This document shows, piece after piece, positions 61,391 to 64,000 of a DNA stretch of 64,000 nucleotides (position 1 is the first letter of the stretch; each line of letters starts with the position of its first letter). This stretch comes from Sipunculus nudus (Eukaryota > Annelida > Sipuncula > Golfingiida > Sipunculidae). The stretch spans positions 59,742,250-59,806,249 of the forward strand of contig CM049318.1 of NCBI GenBank assembly GCA_026874595.1. Reading direction: 5' to 3'. Position numbers and translations under genes: made by a program. Under the pieces are notes generated by a model. That model was not told the DNA's origin. It saw nothing but the letters and a program-made list of their open reading frames with translations, and ran no database searches.

Positions 61391-62908
61391 TCAACTGAGG
61401 TATAGGAACGGCGACCATCGGTCGTCCGTGAGCAGGGCAATAAATCGTAACTGCTGGTCCTAGAAACTTCTAAGTGAAGATCCAGAGATGTCAATAAAAA
61501 ATCTCCTTGGAAACCTGAAATTAGGTCACTGCGACCTATATTCTCCGAGCTATGGGGCTTGTAAATACCCCCAGAATAATCAAAATTTTAATACAAAACC
61601 TCCAATATCTTGATAATTAATGCCTGGATTGTCATGAAAATTGCCTTGATTATTGACCATGACTAGTTTTGTCAGTTCCCGAAAAAATTTTTAACGAATA
61701 TTTTTCTATTTTTTTACCATAAAATGATACAATCATGTCAGTTTCTCAGGTAAGATTCCATCTAGTGTCCCAAAACCTGCTTTGTTCATTGATCACAAGT
61801 GGATGCCCTATAGTAATCACCCTGTCTGTCTGTCTGTTCATCTGTCTGTCTGTCTGTCCTTCAGTCCATCCATACAAATTTGTTTCCAGATGATAACTCA
61901 ACGTTGGATTGACATATGGATTTCAAAAGGACTTACACATTGACCACCACTAAAGAAAGAACCTGTATGATTTTTTTGTCATGAGGTCAAAGTTCAAGCT
62001 CACAAGACTCATTTATTTAAAAAGATTATGGCTGCATTTTAAGCCAAGCTTTTCATCCCAAACTTTCCATCTTGCACATTTAGCTGACTTGCTAGTATAG
62101 GAAGAGCATAAATGAATTTGGGGTCACAAGGTCAAAGGTCAAGGTCACAGGGGCCATCTGTTTACAAATTAGTTTGCAGATGTAAACTCTAGTTTAGTCT
62201 GACATATTGGTTTTAAACTTAACTCACCACTAAAGTAAAAACCCTGTCGATTTCAGGGTCCAAAGGTCAAAGGTCAAGGTCACAAGACCCATTTCTTTTA
62301 AAGGAATGTGGATGCATTTCAAGACAAACTTTTCATTACAAACCTTCCATCTTCAAGATATTACTCACCTGCCAATAGGGGAAGATTCTTATCGATATGG
62401 GGTAATAGGGTCAAAAGTCAAGGTCATTCGGCCAATCCATTCAGAAACTAGTTTATGGATGATAATTCTGCTTTGGCAGATTGGCTTCAAACTTGATTTA
62501 TGAACGACCCACCACTTAGGTAAGAAACAGTTTGATTTTTCAGGGTCCAGAAGTCAAAGGTGAAGGTCACAGGAGCCATATCTTTAAAATGATTGTGGAT
62601 GCAATGTAAATCAAACTTTTCATCCCAAACTTTCCATCTTTCACACATGGCTTACTTGCCAAAAGTGGAAGAAATCTGTAGTTCTTGAGGTTATCTGGTC
62701 AGAGGTTAAGGTCACTTGACCCAAATTCTTTGAAGATTGTTACAATAATCTAAATGCTTCAAGTTCAAGGATAATAAGTCCTCAGATTTTTTGGTCAAAG
62801 GGTCTTGGTTTAGGTCACAGGTCGTCATTCTGAAAAAAAAAATGTTTTTTTTAAAATATCCTGATAGACAAATACAACTGAGCGTCGACACCCTTGGGTC
62901 CCTAGTTT
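61388..62908 (+). repeat. AGGTCA-rich dispersed repeat, copy 2 (expanded)
   Basis: Starts AAGTCAACTGAGGTATAGGA and ends GAGCGTCGACACCCTTGGGT, matching the ends of the 54.2 kb copy. Inside, several units of about 130-150 bp each carry GGTCAAAGGTCAAGGTCAC or a variant (near 61983, 62131, 62265, 62409, 62550 and 62700). Confidence 0.75.
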
Positions 62909-63150
62909 CTTCTCATTATTAATGTGGGCACCGCCATTTTCTGTAAAGTTGGCACATTTCCCGAGCCAATGTTGGCATTTCATCGAATTTCCCAGTTAAA
63001 GTCTCTTCCTATTAAAACATTAATCAGTTGCACATAATGATCAACACCAACCACTGGTCATTTGCATGCATTCTGTGTCATATTCACTTTTACTGTTCAC
63101 TTATAAAATGTTAACCCCAGACTGAATTATAACGGTGTACCTGTTCACAG

Positions 63151-63216
63151 ATTCTGAGAGTGGCTCGTCTTACAGAAACTTTGTAGAACCCTATGGTATA
63201 TCTAAAGATGCACCAG
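63151..63216 (+). CDS. Probable TGF-beta ligand exon 4 (66 nt, phase 1-1)
   Basis: Flanked by CTGTTCACAG and G|GTAACT. In the phase inherited from exon 3 it is open and encodes DSESGSSYRNFVEPYGISKDAP. A symmetric 66-nt exon could be skipped without breaking the frame. The segment lies between two pogo-like repeat ends, so it is less secure than exons 1-3. Confidence 0.45.
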
Positions 63217-63356
63217 GTAACTTATTGTTAGAAAATATTAGAAAGATTCAAATAACAGGGTCAATGCTTGTAGATTATGTCCATCGATATATGTTATAAC
63301 ACACACACATATATATTTATAATTATAATTTTTTACATATTAACCTTTATAAACAG

Positions 63357-63376
63357 GAGGAACGTACATGTATCAA
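63357..63376 (+). CDS. Possible micro-exon of the TGF-beta ligand
   Basis: After TATAAACAG the inherited phase reads GGTYMYQ and then meets a fair donor CAA|GTAAAT. Without splicing, the frame continues through NEVLLKLDQL to a stop. The hydrophobic reading would suit a propeptide strand, but 20 nt is very short and the assignment is weak. Confidence 0.18.
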
Positions 63377-63439
63377 GTAAATGAAGTACTCTTAAAACTG
63401 GATCAACTATAGTAATATTTCAAAGAAGGTGGCAGCACT

Positions 63440-63538
63440 GAATGTGGCAGTTATTGCCTGTATAATGTGGGCACCTCTATAAAGTGGGCATTTTGGCCAA
63501 GTTCACATGGAGCCCAAATTATAGAGGTTCGACTGTAT
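63440..63538. mobile_element. pogo/Tigger-like terminus (right)
   Basis: TATAATGTGGGCACCTCTAT leads to TTATAGAGGTTCGACTG|TA, the inverted counterpart of the terminus at 61312. It may be the other end of the same element or part of a separate one. Confidence 0.55.
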
Positions 63539-63833
63539 ATATCTACTGCAGAACCAAAAAGAGCGTCTAAACAGCCTTTTCATGTCAGAAATTTATGGTA
63601 CCATACTCTGTTCAACCAGCCTGTGCCCACCCGCTTTTCGGACATAATTTTCCTAAAAGTTAAAATTTGTAACATAAAATGACGCTACCTGCACAATAAA
63701 CCCTAGCGAACAAAAAAAAAAGAAAAAATTATGAGTAACACAAATTCAATATAAAATACTCTTGATTTTTTCAAACATTTGACACCCAGTTCAGCAATTT
63801 GTTGATGTTATTCCCATGTATTTGGCAAAAAAA

Positions 63834-64000
63834 GGTATGGTTGTCAGGCACTTTTTTCAGAATTCAGTGCGGGCGGTGATTTTTTTTTTAGCCTTTTTGG
63901 TATGTTTCAATAAAAATGTCAAATGATCACGGAAAAGCATGATCCTAACGGAATTGTTTTGCTAAATAGGTAAAAGCACTACATAAAAAGGGAAATCATA
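63834..64000 (+). mobile_element. MITE family G, copy 4 (cut by window end)
   Basis: Starts AAGGTATGGTTGTCAGGCAC and follows the family through GTAAAAGCACTACATAA to the last base of the window. Confidence 0.75.

Overview
The window is animal genomic DNA: AT-rich, intron-rich and dense in microsatellites, satellites and small transposons. No bacterial-type operons, ribosome binding sites or CRISPR arrays were seen. The mix of gene structures, CR1/L2-like LINE debris, pogo/Tigger-like MITEs and AGGTCA-rich dispersed repeats suggests a lophotrochozoan, most likely a bivalve mollusc. That assignment rests on pattern recognition, not a search.

Two protein-coding genes, both on the + strand, can be supported. 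(1) 3605-17347: a complete nine-exon KLHL10 orthologue (BTB-BACK-six kelch, 595 aa predicted). KLHL10 is the CUL3 ubiquitin-ligase adaptor of spermatids. Every splice phase closes, and intron 2 must be a GC-AG intron. A palindromic CRE and an RFX X-box-like site lie about 80-110 bp upstream of its ATG. (2) 41548-63216 and beyond: the 5' part of a secreted TGF-beta superfamily ligand, activin/myostatin-like by its propeptide. It has a TATA promoter, a signal peptide, a polybasic N-terminal segment, a 17.4 kb first intron and at least two or three further propeptide exons. The mature cystine-knot domain must lie beyond the right edge.

Layout: 1-3400 holds a decayed LINE reverse transcriptase with a (TTA)n tail. 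3400-17800 is KLHL10, with its introns loaded with a 24-bp minisatellite, two or three MITEs and a 28-bp array. 17800-41500 is intergenic: a ~63/191-bp higher-order repeat, a pogo-like MITE, a second LINE fragment between two AT-rich palindromes, a GTGATA array, a 3.3 kb satellite of 46-bp units carrying C/EBP-like sites, and a 40-bp array. 41500-64000 is the TGF-beta gene, whose large intron 1 carries MITEs, a ~339-bp-arm fold-back element, AGGTCA-rich repeats and homopolymer G/C tracts.

The two genes have unrelated roles (ubiquitin-ligase adaptor, extracellular growth factor) and nothing in the sequence links them. No unknown multi-gene system was found. The more unusual material is the satellite with transcription-factor-like sites, the fold-back element with long open frames, the AGGTCA repeat family, and the triplicated splice-donor region in the ligand gene. 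LINE, MITE and regulatory-site calls are from reading the sequence and are unverified by database search.
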